Assembly: GCF_963676935.1 (NCBI RefSeq)
Contig: NZ_OY781470.1
Coordinates: 2,886,680 to 2,950,679, forward strand
Source: Halarcobacter sp.
Lineage (GTDB): Bacteria; Campylobacterota; Campylobacteria; Campylobacterales; Arcobacteraceae
DNA: 64,000 bases
Reading direction: 5' to 3'
The notes beneath the pieces are model-generated. The model was not told the origin of the DNA. It made no database searches and saw only the letters and a program-made list of their open reading frames with translations. This document shows, one piece after another, positions 31,252 through 39,681 of this stretch. Positions within the stretch are counted from its first letter, which is position 1. Every line of letters starts with the position of its first letter. A program made the translations under genes and the position numbers.

Positions 31252-32292
31252 TCTTAGTTTTTTTGTTCGATGTCTTAACATTTTTGCTTTTGCAACTTCC
31301 CTCATATCTACATTAGAATCCAATTCATCTACAATTTCTATTCCAAGTAGGGTTTCCATTGCATCTTCTAATGTTACTACACCTTCTGTTTGACCATAAT
31401 TATCATAAACAATAAAAAGATGTTCTTTTTTTTCTAAAAACAAATCTATTAGTTTAGAAATAGGTACATTTTCATTTACACTATTTACTTTTTTTATAAT
31501 TTTACTTTTATCTTCAAATTTATTTTCTATCATCTCATGAAAAAGTTCTTTTGATATTACTAAACCTTTTATATCATCTATACTATCTCCATATACAGGA
31601 ACTCTTGAATATTCTTTAAACTTTTCAATATTTATAGAGGAATGATCTTTAAATGAGGCTAAAAGTTCATCTTTTTGGACACAAAACATTACACTTCTTG
31701 GTGTTAAAATATCTTTTACTCTTATATCGTGAAGTTGAAGTAGATTTTCAATAATTGAACTCTCTTTTTCTCTTAAAATACCCTCTTCTTCTGCTATATT
31801 TGCAGTAGCAATAATCTCCTCTTTTGTAATAGTTTCATTTCTATTTGGTGCTATTAAAATAGTGATTTTATTTAATACTATCAATAAAGGATAGGTTATT
31901 AAAGTTAAACCTTTTATAACTCTTGTTGAGAAACCTGCTAACTCTTTCCAATAAAATGCACCTAGTGTTTTTGGTATTATTTCAGAAAAAACAAGAATCA
32001 AAATTGTAAGAATCGCTGAGATATAAAACATATATTCTTCACCAAAAAGCTTTGCAGCTTCTGCCCCAACACCTGCTGCACCTAAAGTATGTGCAAAAGT
32101 ATTTAATGTCAATATTGCAGCTATAGAAAAATCTAAATTTTTCTTTTGAGACTCCATTAAAGTCCCCAGTTTTGAGTTTTTTTCTTTTGTCAATTCAATA
32201 TGTGAAGCTGTTATTGACAATAATACAGCTTCTAATATAGAACATAAAAAAGAAACACCTACAGCTATAAAAAAATAAAGAAGCATTAACAT
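31246..32292 (-). CDS. CNNM/CBS-domain membrane protein (hemolysin-like)
   Basis: 348 residues. The N-terminal DUF21/CNNM membrane domain (about residues 1-150, with FSEIIPKTLGAFYWKEL) is followed by two CBS motifs (RVKDILTPRSVMFCV; EGVVTLEDAMETLLGIEIVDE). The usual C-terminal CorC/HlyC domain is absent; the protein ends in a short basic tail. Family members are implicated in magnesium or cobalt efflux; hemolysin is a historical name. Confidence 0.9.
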   Translation of the reverse strand: MLMLLYFFIAVGVSFLCSILEAVLLSITASHIELTKEKNSKLGTLMESQKKNLDFSIAAILTLNTFAHTLGAAGVGAEAAKLFGEEYMFYISAILTILILVFSEIIPKTLGAFYWKELAGFSTRVIKGLTLITYPLLIVLNKITILIAPNRNETITKEEIIATANIAEEEGILREKESSIIENLLQLHDIRVKDILTPRSVMFCVQKDELLASFKDHSSINIEKFKEYSRVPVYGDSIDDIKGLVISKELFHEMIENKFEDKSKIIKKVNSVNENVPISKLIDLFLEKKEHLFIVYDNYGQTEGVVTLEDAMETLLGIEIVDELDSNVDMREVAKAKMLRHRTKKLRV

Positions 32293-32347
32293 AATAATTC
32301 CTAAATCAATTTAAGATAGTTTACTATATTATAATTTAATTATTATC

Positions 32348-32710
32348 CTATTTTTTATCTATATGATTTCTACAATCAATACAATATTTAGCATAAGGTT
32401 TTACTCTAAGTCTTTTCATACCTATTTCAGAATCACACATTTCACAAATACCAGTAAATACACCTTTTTTGATTTTTAGTAGTGCATGATTAATCAATTC
32501 TAACTCTTCAAGTTGTTGTTTTTTAATATGGATATCATTATTATAATCTCTACTTGCAGCAGCAAAATCTCCCTCATCATTTAAATCCATACTACTAAGA
32601 TTGTCTTGAGAGTCTGAAATACCTTTTAAATTTTTTTCTATCTTCTCTTTACTCTCTATAAGTAACCCATAAATCTCATCTATTTGGTTTTGATTCAACT
32701 CTTTTGACAT
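32348..32710 (-). CDS. DksA/TraR-family zinc finger protein
   Basis: A 120-residue protein expected to bind the RNA polymerase secondary channel. The C4 zinc finger is Cys89, Cys92, Cys110, Cys113. The coiled-coil tip motif DxxDxA is visible as DEGDFA at 45-50, as in functional DksA. It may mediate stringent control in this lineage. It is monocistronic. Confidence 0.88.
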   Translation of the reverse strand: MSKELNQNQIDEIYGLLIESKEKIEKNLKGISDSQDNLSSMDLNDEGDFAAASRDYNNDIHIKKQQLEELELINHALLKIKKGVFTGICEMCDSEIGMKRLRVKPYAKYCIDCRNHIDKK

Positions 32711-32839
32711 AATATTTTCCTAAATTTTTTGAGCAAAATATTATCATAGTGCAACTTAGTTGCATTTTAAAAAACTAATATAGATTTTTTATTCTATCTC
32801 TTCATAAAAATTTGTATCTTGATTTAAAATAGTAAAAGA

Positions 32840-32990
32840 TTAATCTTTTAGATTATAATACCAACCGTGTAAAGTTAAAGAGTTTTCTTCTATCTTTTCT
32901 TGAAAATTGGATAGGTTAATAAATTCTCTAATTGATATCTAATAGAGTTTTTTCACTCTCTCTATACAAAATCAATAGCAGCTGCTACAC
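32840..32990 (-). pseudogene. Remnant of a beta-carbonic anhydrase gene
   Basis: On the minus strand, 32840-32938 encodes an in-frame C-terminal tail, ISIREFINLSNFQEKIEENS followed by LTLHGWYYNLKD and a stop. It resembles the end of beta-class carbonic anhydrases of this phylum. Upstream, the match continues only in other frames with stops (RESEKTLLDI), so at least one frameshift or stop is present. Zinc-site motifs and the start are missing. The rest of the 382-bp gap 32711-33092 shows no other gene. Confidence 0.55.
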
Positions 32991-33092
32991 TATAAAAGTC
33001 TATTGATAAAGAATAGTAATATTTAATTGAAGTTTATTGTTTTTATCTCAAATATGTTATAAAAGATATAAAAACTTAAAAGTGGAAATAAA

Positions 33093-33914
33093 ATGAATAC
33101 TGAAAAACTAATGAACATAGCCCTAAATTTGGCAAACTTAAAAGAGATACCTTATGACTCAGGAATAATTGTTGAGGGTGAAAATATAAAAAGGGTACTT
33201 ATAGGTATAGATATGGAAACACCTGAATTACTTTTAGCAAAAGAGTTAGGATATGATTGTGTAGTAAGTCACCATCCAAAAGCAGATTCGTGTGTGGTTG
33301 ATTTTGCAAAAGTTATGGATGTACAAATAGATAGAATGGTAAAAGCAGGTGTTCCTATAAATAAAGCACAAAAAGCATTAAGAGCAAAACAAGCAAGTGT
33401 TGACTTAGGAAGACACGCTTCAAACTATGATAGAGTAGGTTCAGCAGCAAAACTTATGAATCTTCCATATTTAAATATCCATATTCCAGCAGATTTTATA
33501 ACTGAAGAGATAGTACAAACTAAACTAGATAAAGCTTTAAAAAACAAGCCAAAAACAAAACTAAAAGATATAATAGATGAACTAAACACTTGGGAGTATT
33601 ACCAAGGAAAAGTGGCAAAACCAGTTATAAGAGTTGGTTCAAATGATGACTATGCAGGAAAAATAGAGGTTCTAATGGCAGGTGGAACAAATGGCGGAGT
33701 TGATGTGTATAAATCATATTTTGAAGCAGAAATTGGAACAATAATTGCTATGCATGTACCAGAAGATGTACAACAAGCAGTTATTGAGCAAAATATAGGA
33801 AATATAATAATAGCTCCACATATGCCAAGTGATAGTATAGGATTACTTGAGATAGTTGAAGCTTGGAGAAAAGAAGGTTTTGAAGTTACTTGTATGAGTG
33901 GGATTGTAGAATAA
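33093..33914 (+). CDS. Nif3-like protein (YbgI/NIF3 family)
   Basis: A 273-residue putative dinuclear-metal protein. VVSHHPK near residue 60 and APHMPSDSIGLLEI near the C terminus resemble the metal-binding clusters of the family, and IGIDMETPELLLAKELGYDCV precedes the first. The activity of Nif3 proteins is debated; some are annotated GTP cyclohydrolase type 2. It lies just upstream of the toxin-antitoxin pair. Confidence 0.75.
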   Translation: MNTEKLMNIALNLANLKEIPYDSGIIVEGENIKRVLIGIDMETPELLLAKELGYDCVVSHHPKADSCVVDFAKVMDVQIDRMVKAGVPINKAQKALRAKQASVDLGRHASNYDRVGSAAKLMNLPYLNIHIPADFITEEIVQTKLDKALKNKPKTKLKDIIDELNTWEYYQGKVAKPVIRVGSNDDYAGKIEVLMAGGTNGGVDVYKSYFEAEIGTIIAMHVPEDVQQAVIEQNIGNIIIAPHMPSDSIGLLEIVEAWRKEGFEVTCMSGIVE

Positions 33915-34007
33915 ATCATATAATTAATGAATTTATTTGTTTCATTCTTTGACAAAATTATCTTTTTAAACTATAATACTTTTAAAAGTACTATTAAGGA
34001 TACTATT

Positions 34008-34262
34008 ATGATAATCAATGCAAATGATGTGAAAACAAAAGGTGTATCAATGTTTTCAAAACTATTTGAAACTGTTGATGAACTTATCATAAATGTTCGA
34101 GGTAAAAACAAATATGTAGTTCTAGATATAGAAAGATATAAAGAGCTTCGAGAAGTTGAGCTAGATTTAGCCTATATAAAATCGATGAAAGATATAGAGA
34201 AAGGAAATTTTAAATCTCAAAGTGCTAAAGAGCATATTGAAGAGTTAAAAAATGAATTATGA
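34008..34262 (+). CDS. Phd/YefM-like antitoxin
   Basis: An 84-residue antitoxin. MIINANDVKTKGVSMFSKLF begins a Phd-type DNA-binding domain, and the C-terminal half (IKSMKDIEKGNFKSQSAKEH) would wrap the toxin. The ATG at 34008 fits the family; the open frame from 33927 begins upstream without support. It overlaps the toxin by 11 bp. Autoregulation of the pair is usual in this class. Confidence 0.85.
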   Translation: MIINANDVKTKGVSMFSKLFETVDELIINVRGKNKYVVLDIERYKELREVELDLAYIKSMKDIEKGNFKSQSAKEHIEELKNEL

Positions 34263-34527
34263 ATTAATAATCACAGATGAATATAAAAAAAGGTTAAAAA
34301 AGTTTTTAAAAAAACATCCTAATATGTTTGAAAGATACTCTAAATGTATTTTTATCTTAGAAACAGACCCTTTTCACCCTAGTTTAAGACTACATAAATT
34401 AAAAGGAAAACTCACAGATTTTTATTCAATCTCAATAAATATGGAATATAGGATGATTATTGATTTTATCATAAAAGATAATCAAATAATACCTATAGAT
34501 ATAGGAACTCATGATGAAGTTTATTAA
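34252..34527 (+). CDS. RelE/ParE-family toxin
   Basis: A 91-residue toxin. The N-terminal helix (TDEYKKRLKKFLKKHP), the loop FHPSLRLHKLKGKLTDFYSI, and the strand SINMEYRMIIDF are typical of RelE/YafQ/ParE folds. mRNA cleavage is the likely activity; gyrase inhibition is not excluded. It starts inside the antitoxin gene, so expression is coupled. Confidence 0.88.
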   Translation: MNYELIITDEYKKRLKKFLKKHPNMFERYSKCIFILETDPFHPSLRLHKLKGKLTDFYSISINMEYRMIIDFIIKDNQIIPIDIGTHDEVY

Positions 34528-34539
34528 TAAAGTAATAAT

Positions 34540-34728
34540 ATGAATATCGAATATAGATTTTTACAAAAAGCTATTGAAGATAAAAATTTTGTTTGTTTTT
34601 CTTATGAGGGGAAATCATATAAAAGGGTTAAGCCTTTGAAGATAGTTGATGATTTGGTTAAATGTGATGTTGGTAGTTTTGAAATTAGGAAGATTAAGAA
34701 GCTTACTGTTTTAAAAGAGAAGTTTTAA
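34540..34728 (+). CDS. Small protein with WYL-like pattern
   Basis: 62 residues beginning MNIEYRFLQKAIEDKNFVCFSYEGKSYKRVKPLKIV. The layout (AI..., F.Y.GK....V.PL.I) looks like the first strands of a WYL ligand-binding domain without an HTH. It follows the toxin by 12 bp and may be co-transcribed with the pair. Function is unknown. Confidence 0.55.
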   Translation: MNIEYRFLQKAIEDKNFVCFSYEGKSYKRVKPLKIVDDLVKCDVGSFEIRKIKKLTVLKEKF

Positions 34729-34742
34729 CTCTCTCTTCCAAA

Positions 34743-34907
34743 TTCTTTTCTTTTTAATAAAGAAAAGAACCAAAAGAAAAGCGTTCACAGGTTCCAAAAA
34801 AACTAAAAAATATATAGAAATTCTAAAATTCGAAAACTCGGCTCCTGCCTCACCTCAAACAGTTCAAATTTCTCTACGAATTTATATAGATTTTTCTTAA
34901 CGCTTTT
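34743..34907. repeat. Structured, repeat-like intergenic element
   Basis: It opens with a perfect 11-bp hairpin (34743-34753 / 34759-34769). It then has outer arms AAAAGCGTT (34777-34785) and AACGCTTTT (34899-34907) enclosing weaker inner pairing (34811-34823 with 34878-34890). A GC-richer segment lies at 34838-34860 (CTCGGCTCCTGCCTCACCTC). No coding frame is evident. The layout suggests a dispersed intergenic repeat or structured RNA; copy number cannot be checked here. Confidence 0.5.
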
Positions 34908-34925
34908 TTGAAAATGCTCACATTT

Positions 34926-36086
34926 TTATCCCATGCGTTTCATTATTTCCAAAGTAAACTGTATCCAAGATGGAGCATTTACAATACTACCAACAATCGC
35001 ATTATCAATATGCTGTTTTAAACTTATATACCCTTGAGCATCTTTTTCTTTTAATTCCAATAATAACTGTTTAGTTTCTTTATCATCTCTTTTTTCAATA
35101 GATTTAGTAAGTTTATTAATCAATTTATCTTTTTTTAATAAAGTTGATAACATTAATTGGATGTTCTCATCATTTAATTTTCTTAAAAATGAAAACTCTT
35201 CTCTTAAAAATTTAACCTCATCTTCTAAAGATAATATCTTATTTTTATATGTTTCATCTTTTAAGACTAATAACTCTTGCTGAAATTCAATTTTATTTTG
35301 AGCATCTCTTAACTCTTGTTTTAATTCTAAAGCTTGTATAGGATTTAATGCAAATTCATCAACTGATAACTGATTCATCACTACCATTCCATATCTATTT
35401 AAATACTCTTCTATTTCTTCTTTTTTCCCATCAGGAGTTTCAATAAGCATTGTAACTTTTAGACCTTCTTGTTTAATAGAAACACTTACATTTTCATTAG
35501 GATATTTTTCTTGTAAAAGTTTTCCAAAATATTGAAGTATTGAACTACCAGCAGTTAAATGTTCTGAAGAAAAAACAATAGTCTTTTCTATATTAAATTC
35601 ATTTATTGCTTCATATAAAAGTTCTTCAACCTTTTTTTTTGAACGTAAAAATGTATCATGCAATGTTTCTCCATCCAACACTTCATTATCAATAAATATA
35701 TCAAAGAAATTTCCATCATCAATATTAAACTCTAATCCAGCAACATTATTATAGTGAGTAGATAAATAATCATGACATTTTTTTACTGAAACAGATTTAT
35801 CCCAACTTAATAAGTCAAAATCAAAATCAGATGTTAACTCAGCTCTTCCATCTTTCTTATAAATATAAAAAACTTCATTAGTTATAACTACTATATATAA
35901 GTCTTCGATTAAATCATTTTTAGTTAAGGTTTTAAAAACTTTATTTAAAGCTTCTTGATTTTTAGTATGATGGTTTTCAAGGTAAAATTTACATCCATTA
36001 AAATGAGTTATATCATTATTAAATCTAATATAACCGTATTCTACCTCATCTACATACAAAATATCATTTTCAATCATAAGTCTCAT
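34926..36086 (-). CDS. Unknown 386-residue protein with coiled coil
   Basis: I do not recognise a named family. Residues about 1-215 are alpha/beta with an acidic stretch (FDFDLLSWDKS; FNIDDGNFFDIFID). Residues about 195-240 (SVSIKQEGLKVTMLIETPDG, then IEEYLNRYGMVVMNQLSVDEF) read like a conserved module, followed by a long coiled coil (about 245-345). The C terminus ends APSWIQFTLEIMKRMG, possibly membrane- or partner-interacting. The ribosome-binding site AAAGGAG is directly next to the palindromic element at 36099-36216. It is bounded downstream by another repeat-like element. Confidence 0.6.
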   Translation of the reverse strand: MRLMIENDILYVDEVEYGYIRFNNDITHFNGCKFYLENHHTKNQEALNKVFKTLTKNDLIEDLYIVVITNEVFYIYKKDGRAELTSDFDFDLLSWDKSVSVKKCHDYLSTHYNNVAGLEFNIDDGNFFDIFIDNEVLDGETLHDTFLRSKKKVEELLYEAINEFNIEKTIVFSSEHLTAGSSILQYFGKLLQEKYPNENVSVSIKQEGLKVTMLIETPDGKKEEIEEYLNRYGMVVMNQLSVDEFALNPIQALELKQELRDAQNKIEFQQELLVLKDETYKNKILSLEDEVKFLREEFSFLRKLNDENIQLMLSTLLKKDKLINKLTKSIEKRDDKETKQLLLELKEKDAQGYISLKQHIDNAIVGSIVNAPSWIQFTLEIMKRMG

Positions 36087-36098
36087 ATATACTCCTTT

Positions 36099-36216
36099 AA
36101 ATAGCCAATTTTGTTGAAGTTTAAGGCCAGAGAAGAAATTGGAATAGGCGCATACTAAAGTATGTGACTATTTCAATTTCAACGATAACGCAGTAATTTA
36201 GCAAAAGTGGCTATTT
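36099..36216. repeat. Two-level palindromic (MITE-like) element
   Basis: Outer arms at 36099-36115 and 36200-36216 match over 17 bp with one mismatch and one G-T pair. An inner 22-bp hairpin is at 36135-36156 / 36159-36180 with a 2-nt loop. The element exactly fills the space between the stop codon of the flavoprotein gene and the ribosome-binding site of the 36086 gene. No transposase is present. It may also terminate transcription. Confidence 0.65.
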
Positions 36217-37442
36217 TACTTCGATATATCTTTTCCTGCTAAGTACCCACTTGCCCAAGCAAACTGCAAGTTGTATCCACCCCTATTCCCAACTATATCC
36301 AATACCTCTCCGGCAAAATATAGTCCGCGACATTTCTTACTCTCATAAGTTTTTTCATCTACCTCATCGGTTCTTATTCCACCGCCACTTGCTTCTGCGT
36401 GTTTGAAGCCTTGGGTATCTGTGATTTTAAATCTCCAGTTTATAAGTGTATTTACTATTGCTCTTATTTGTTTTGCATTTATATCTTTGGCTTTACTTTG
36501 TTTATCTATTTTTGAGATTTCTAGTAGGATTGCAGCTAGTTTATTTGATACTATTCCTGTTAGAAGTTCTACTGCTTCTTGGTTTGGTAGAGTTTTAAAT
36601 AGACTTTCTACCATCCCTAAAACTTCATTTCTACTAAGATTTGGAAAAAGGTTTATTGATATTTGTACATCTTGGTACAAACTTAGTGGGTAAACTGCAT
36701 ATTGTGAGATATCTAAGATGGCAAATCCTGATACTCCATATTTGGTAAAAAGTACATCACCTATGATTTCATTCTCTTTTTGTCCATCTATATATAAACT
36801 TACTTGCGCTTCTTTTTTTACACCTTGTATTTTTGAACTATTTTCAAAATCTGTATGAAGTCCTACAAGGGAAGGGTAAGTTAGATTAAAAGTATGTCCA
36901 AAGTTTGTAGCTATATTCATCCCGTCTTCTGTTGCTTTAAGTTGTGGTGCAGCTGCTAATCCTGAGCTTATTAAAACTTTATCATAATCCTTAAACTCTT
37001 TCTCTTCTGATACAACTATAAACTTATCATTCTCTTTTTTTATATCTGTTATTTTTGTTTCTAAAATAGTGTTTATATTTAAACTCTCTATTGCACTTGA
37101 TAATAGATTTACTACAGATTTTGCTTCATTTGATAGGGGATAAACTTTTCCATCCTCTTTTATATCTAATAAAAGACCAATAGATTTACAAAACTTTTTA
37201 AAAGCATTAAAATCAAACTGCTTTAAAGCAAACTCAACAAAACTTGGGTTTTCACCTATGTAGTTTGAAACTTTACAATCTATATTTGAAATATTACATC
37301 TTCCGTTTCCACTTGCTAGGATTTTTTTACCTATGCCATTGTTTATATCAAAAAGATCTATGTGTATATTTTTATTTTCTCTTTTTGCTGTAATACCAGC
37401 TATGATTCCAGCTGCTCCAGCTCCAATTATTGCTACTTTCAT
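36216..37442 (-). CDS. HI0933/YhiN-type flavoprotein
   Basis: An NAD(P)/FAD-dependent oxidoreductase of about 408 residues. The dinucleotide-binding motif IIGAGAAGIIAGI is at the N terminus, KILASGNGRCNISN follows, and YFAGEVLDIVGNRGGYNLQFAWASG is at the C terminus, all typical of the family. The activity is not known. The start is taken as the ATG at 37442; the longer frame to 37571 has residues that do not fit and would cover the promoter of the divergent MoxR gene. Confidence 0.9.
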   Translation of the reverse strand: MKVAIIGAGAAGIIAGITAKRENKNIHIDLFDINNGIGKKILASGNGRCNISNIDCKVSNYIGENPSFVEFALKQFDFNAFKKFCKSIGLLLDIKEDGKVYPLSNEAKSVVNLLSSAIESLNINTILETKITDIKKENDKFIVVSEEKEFKDYDKVLISSGLAAAPQLKATEDGMNIATNFGHTFNLTYPSLVGLHTDFENSSKIQGVKKEAQVSLYIDGQKENEIIGDVLFTKYGVSGFAILDISQYAVYPLSLYQDVQISINLFPNLSRNEVLGMVESLFKTLPNQEAVELLTGIVSNKLAAILLEISKIDKQSKAKDINAKQIRAIVNTLINWRFKITDTQGFKHAEASGGGIRTDEVDEKTYESKKCRGLYFAGEVLDIVGNRGGYNLQFAWASGYLAGKDISK

Positions 37443-37528
37443 ACCCATCCATTTATTTAATAAGAGAGATTTTATCCAATTTGGTATGATATTTGCAAAT
37501 AGAGGAACAAATAACAAAAAGGCAAATG

Positions 37529-38530
37529 ATGAATCCTCAAAATGCAAAAAGGGCAATTGAACATCTAACAAAAAGAAAAGTTCCTATCTTCTTATGGGGA
37601 CCTCCAGGTATTGGTAAATCTTCTATTGTTTCACAAATAGCAAAAGAGCAAGGTATAGAGTGTATAGATTTAAGACTTTCACTTCTTGACCCAACAGATT
37701 TAAGGGGAATACCTTTTTTCAAACAAGAAGACAACAGTGCAGTTTGGGCACCAGCTTCATTTTTACCCGATGGAAGTAAAGAAAAGGGGATACTTTTTTT
37801 AGATGAATTAAATACCGCCGCTCCTATGGTACAAGCTTCTGCTTATCAGTTAATACTTGATAGAAAGATTGGAGAATACACTCTGCCTGAGGGTTGGTCT
37901 ATTGTTGCAGCAGGGAATAGAGAGAGTGACAGAGGAGTGGTGTTTCGTATGGCAAGTCCCTTGGCAAATAGATTTGTTCACTTAGAGATGCAGCCTTGTA
38001 TTGAGGATTGGAAAATATGGGCAAATAAAACAAATATAAACAAAACTATAATAGCTTTTATCTCCTACAGACCAGATGCACTTTTTGCTTTTAATACTCA
38101 AGATGAGAGTAAATCCTTTGCAACTCCAAGAACATGGGAGTATGTAAATGAGATTTTAGAGTCAAAACCTGATGAAGATTTACTTCTTACTATGATAGGA
38201 GGTGCTATTGGAGAAGAATTAGCTGCTTCATTTTTAGGGTTTAAAGATGTGGAAAGCAAACTGCCAAATATAGAAGAGATACTTGAAGGAAAAACTGAAG
38301 AAGTTCCGGAAGAAACAGCAGCCTTACATATGTTGTGCACTTCTCTTTCAATGAGAGTCGATGAAGATAGTTCAGCAGAAACTTTAGATAACTTATTAAA
38401 ATACACCCTAAATCTTCCAGGGGAGTTTGCAGTTATGATAATCCAAGATTTAAGGGAAAGGAATATTGAACTTGATTATCTAAAAAGTTGGCCTCTATGG
38501 ATTAAAAATTTCAATTCACTGTTACACTAA
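37529..38530 (+). CDS. MoxR-type AAA+ ATPase
   Basis: A 333-residue AAA ATPase. Walker A is GPPGIGKSS, Walker B is ILFLDELNTA, and sensor/arginine-finger regions occur around VAAGNRESDRGVVFRM and PLANRFVHLEM. MoxR ATPases act as chaperones that activate or assemble partner complexes, usually with a VWA protein, which follows 2 bp downstream. The ATG at 37529 (or 37526) has AAAAGG upstream. Confidence 0.93.
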   Translation: MNPQNAKRAIEHLTKRKVPIFLWGPPGIGKSSIVSQIAKEQGIECIDLRLSLLDPTDLRGIPFFKQEDNSAVWAPASFLPDGSKEKGILFLDELNTAAPMVQASAYQLILDRKIGEYTLPEGWSIVAAGNRESDRGVVFRMASPLANRFVHLEMQPCIEDWKIWANKTNINKTIIAFISYRPDALFAFNTQDESKSFATPRTWEYVNEILESKPDEDLLLTMIGGAIGEELAASFLGFKDVESKLPNIEEILEGKTEEVPEETAALHMLCTSLSMRVDEDSSAETLDNLLKYTLNLPGEFAVMIIQDLRERNIELDYLKSWPLWIKNFNSLLH

Positions 38531-38532
38531 CT

Positions 38533-39681
38533 ATGATTGATTCAAATACACTGCTTATAAAAGCAAAAAGTCAACTAACATCAAAACACCCTTACTTTGG
38601 GATGTTAGCTTCAAGATTAAAACACGAAGAGGATGAAGAGATTAGATTTTATGCCAGCAATGGCAAAAGATTTAAATACAATCCAGAGTTTATAAACTCT
38701 TGTTCAAAAGATGAGTTGATGTTTATCCTTACAAACTGTGTTATGCATCATATTTTATCCCACCAACAAAGAAAACTAAATAGAAAAGGCAATCTTTGGC
38801 AACTTGCAACAGATTTTGCAATAAACTCTATGCTTATGAAAAATGGATTAAAAATCCCAAAAGGTGCAAACTACAATAAAGATTTTAAAAATATGTATGC
38901 TGAAGAGATTTACAAAATCTTACTTGAGCAAAATACTTTTGAAGGTACAAATGCTTTTGATGAAAAAACAAACAAATCAAACAACACTTTAGTTGAAGCA
39001 AAAGAGCAAAAAAATTCTATCTTTGCAAATATAGATAAAATAGAAGAGATAGATGATGAAAAAGATGAAGAGCAATGGGAATACGCAGCAACACTAGCAA
39101 AAGAAGTAGCCCAACGAAAATCTTTGATGCCAACAGGTTTTGAACGATTTGCTAAAAAAATGAAAGCTAAAAATATTGATTGGAGATTTGAACTATATAA
39201 TGCAATCAATAGACATATGAGAAATAACTACGCTTTTATGCCACCAAATAAAAAACATATATATAGGGGCATTGCTCTTCCAAGTTTAGCCAGTGATACT
39301 TTAAGTTTAGTTGTTGCTATTGATACCTCAGGAAGTATAAAAGAGCAACTTCTAGGTGCTTTTATAGAAGAGTTTAAATCTATTATGCAAAACTTCCCAT
39401 CGGTTGCCATTGAACTACTTATTGCAGATGCAAAAGTTCATGCCCACTACTCTTTTCAAGGTGGAGAAGATATGGATTTTGTACTAAAAGGTGGAGGGGG
39501 AACCGATTATAGACCAGTATTTGAATTTATAGATGCAAACTTACCTATGAGTTCAATGCTTTTGTATTTTACAGATGGGGAGGGAATATTCCCTCGTATT
39601 CCACCCTCTTATGAAGTTTTATGGGCTCTATCAAATCAAAAAAACAGAATCCCTTTTGGTAGGTCTTTAGTTATATTTTAG
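38533..39681 (+). CDS. VWA-like protein with DUF2201 metallopeptidase-like domain
   Basis: A 382-residue partner of the MoxR ATPase. The N-terminal part has a HHILSHQQRKLNRKGNLWQLA segment (possible His metal site, DUF2201). An acidic linker (about 140-180) follows. The VWA domain has a MIDAS motif DTSGSIKEQ, FTDGEG near the C terminus, and GGGGTDY as the Thr loop. The partner complex is unknown. Its stop overlaps the nhaD stop by 4 bp on the other strand. Confidence 0.87.
   Translation: MIDSNTLLIKAKSQLTSKHPYFGMLASRLKHEEDEEIRFYASNGKRFKYNPEFINSCSKDELMFILTNCVMHHILSHQQRKLNRKGNLWQLATDFAINSMLMKNGLKIPKGANYNKDFKNMYAEEIYKILLEQNTFEGTNAFDEKTNKSNNTLVEAKEQKNSIFANIDKIEEIDDEKDEEQWEYAATLAKEVAQRKSLMPTGFERFAKKMKAKNIDWRFELYNAINRHMRNNYAFMPPNKKHIYRGIALPSLASDTLSLVVAIDTSGSIKEQLLGAFIEEFKSIMQNFPSVAIELLIADAKVHAHYSFQGGEDMDFVLKGGGGTDYRPVFEFIDANLPMSSMLLYFTDGEGIFPRIPPSYEVLWALSNQKNRIPFGRSLVIF

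Noticed and set aside
33927-34007. Extra N-terminal residues for the antitoxin
   Set aside because: The Phd-like domain begins at 34008, and the upstream residues do not fit the family.
37443-37571. N-terminal extension of the HI0933-like flavoprotein
   Set aside because: The nucleotide-binding motif of the family starts right after the ATG at 37442, and the extension would overlap the MoxR promoter and start.
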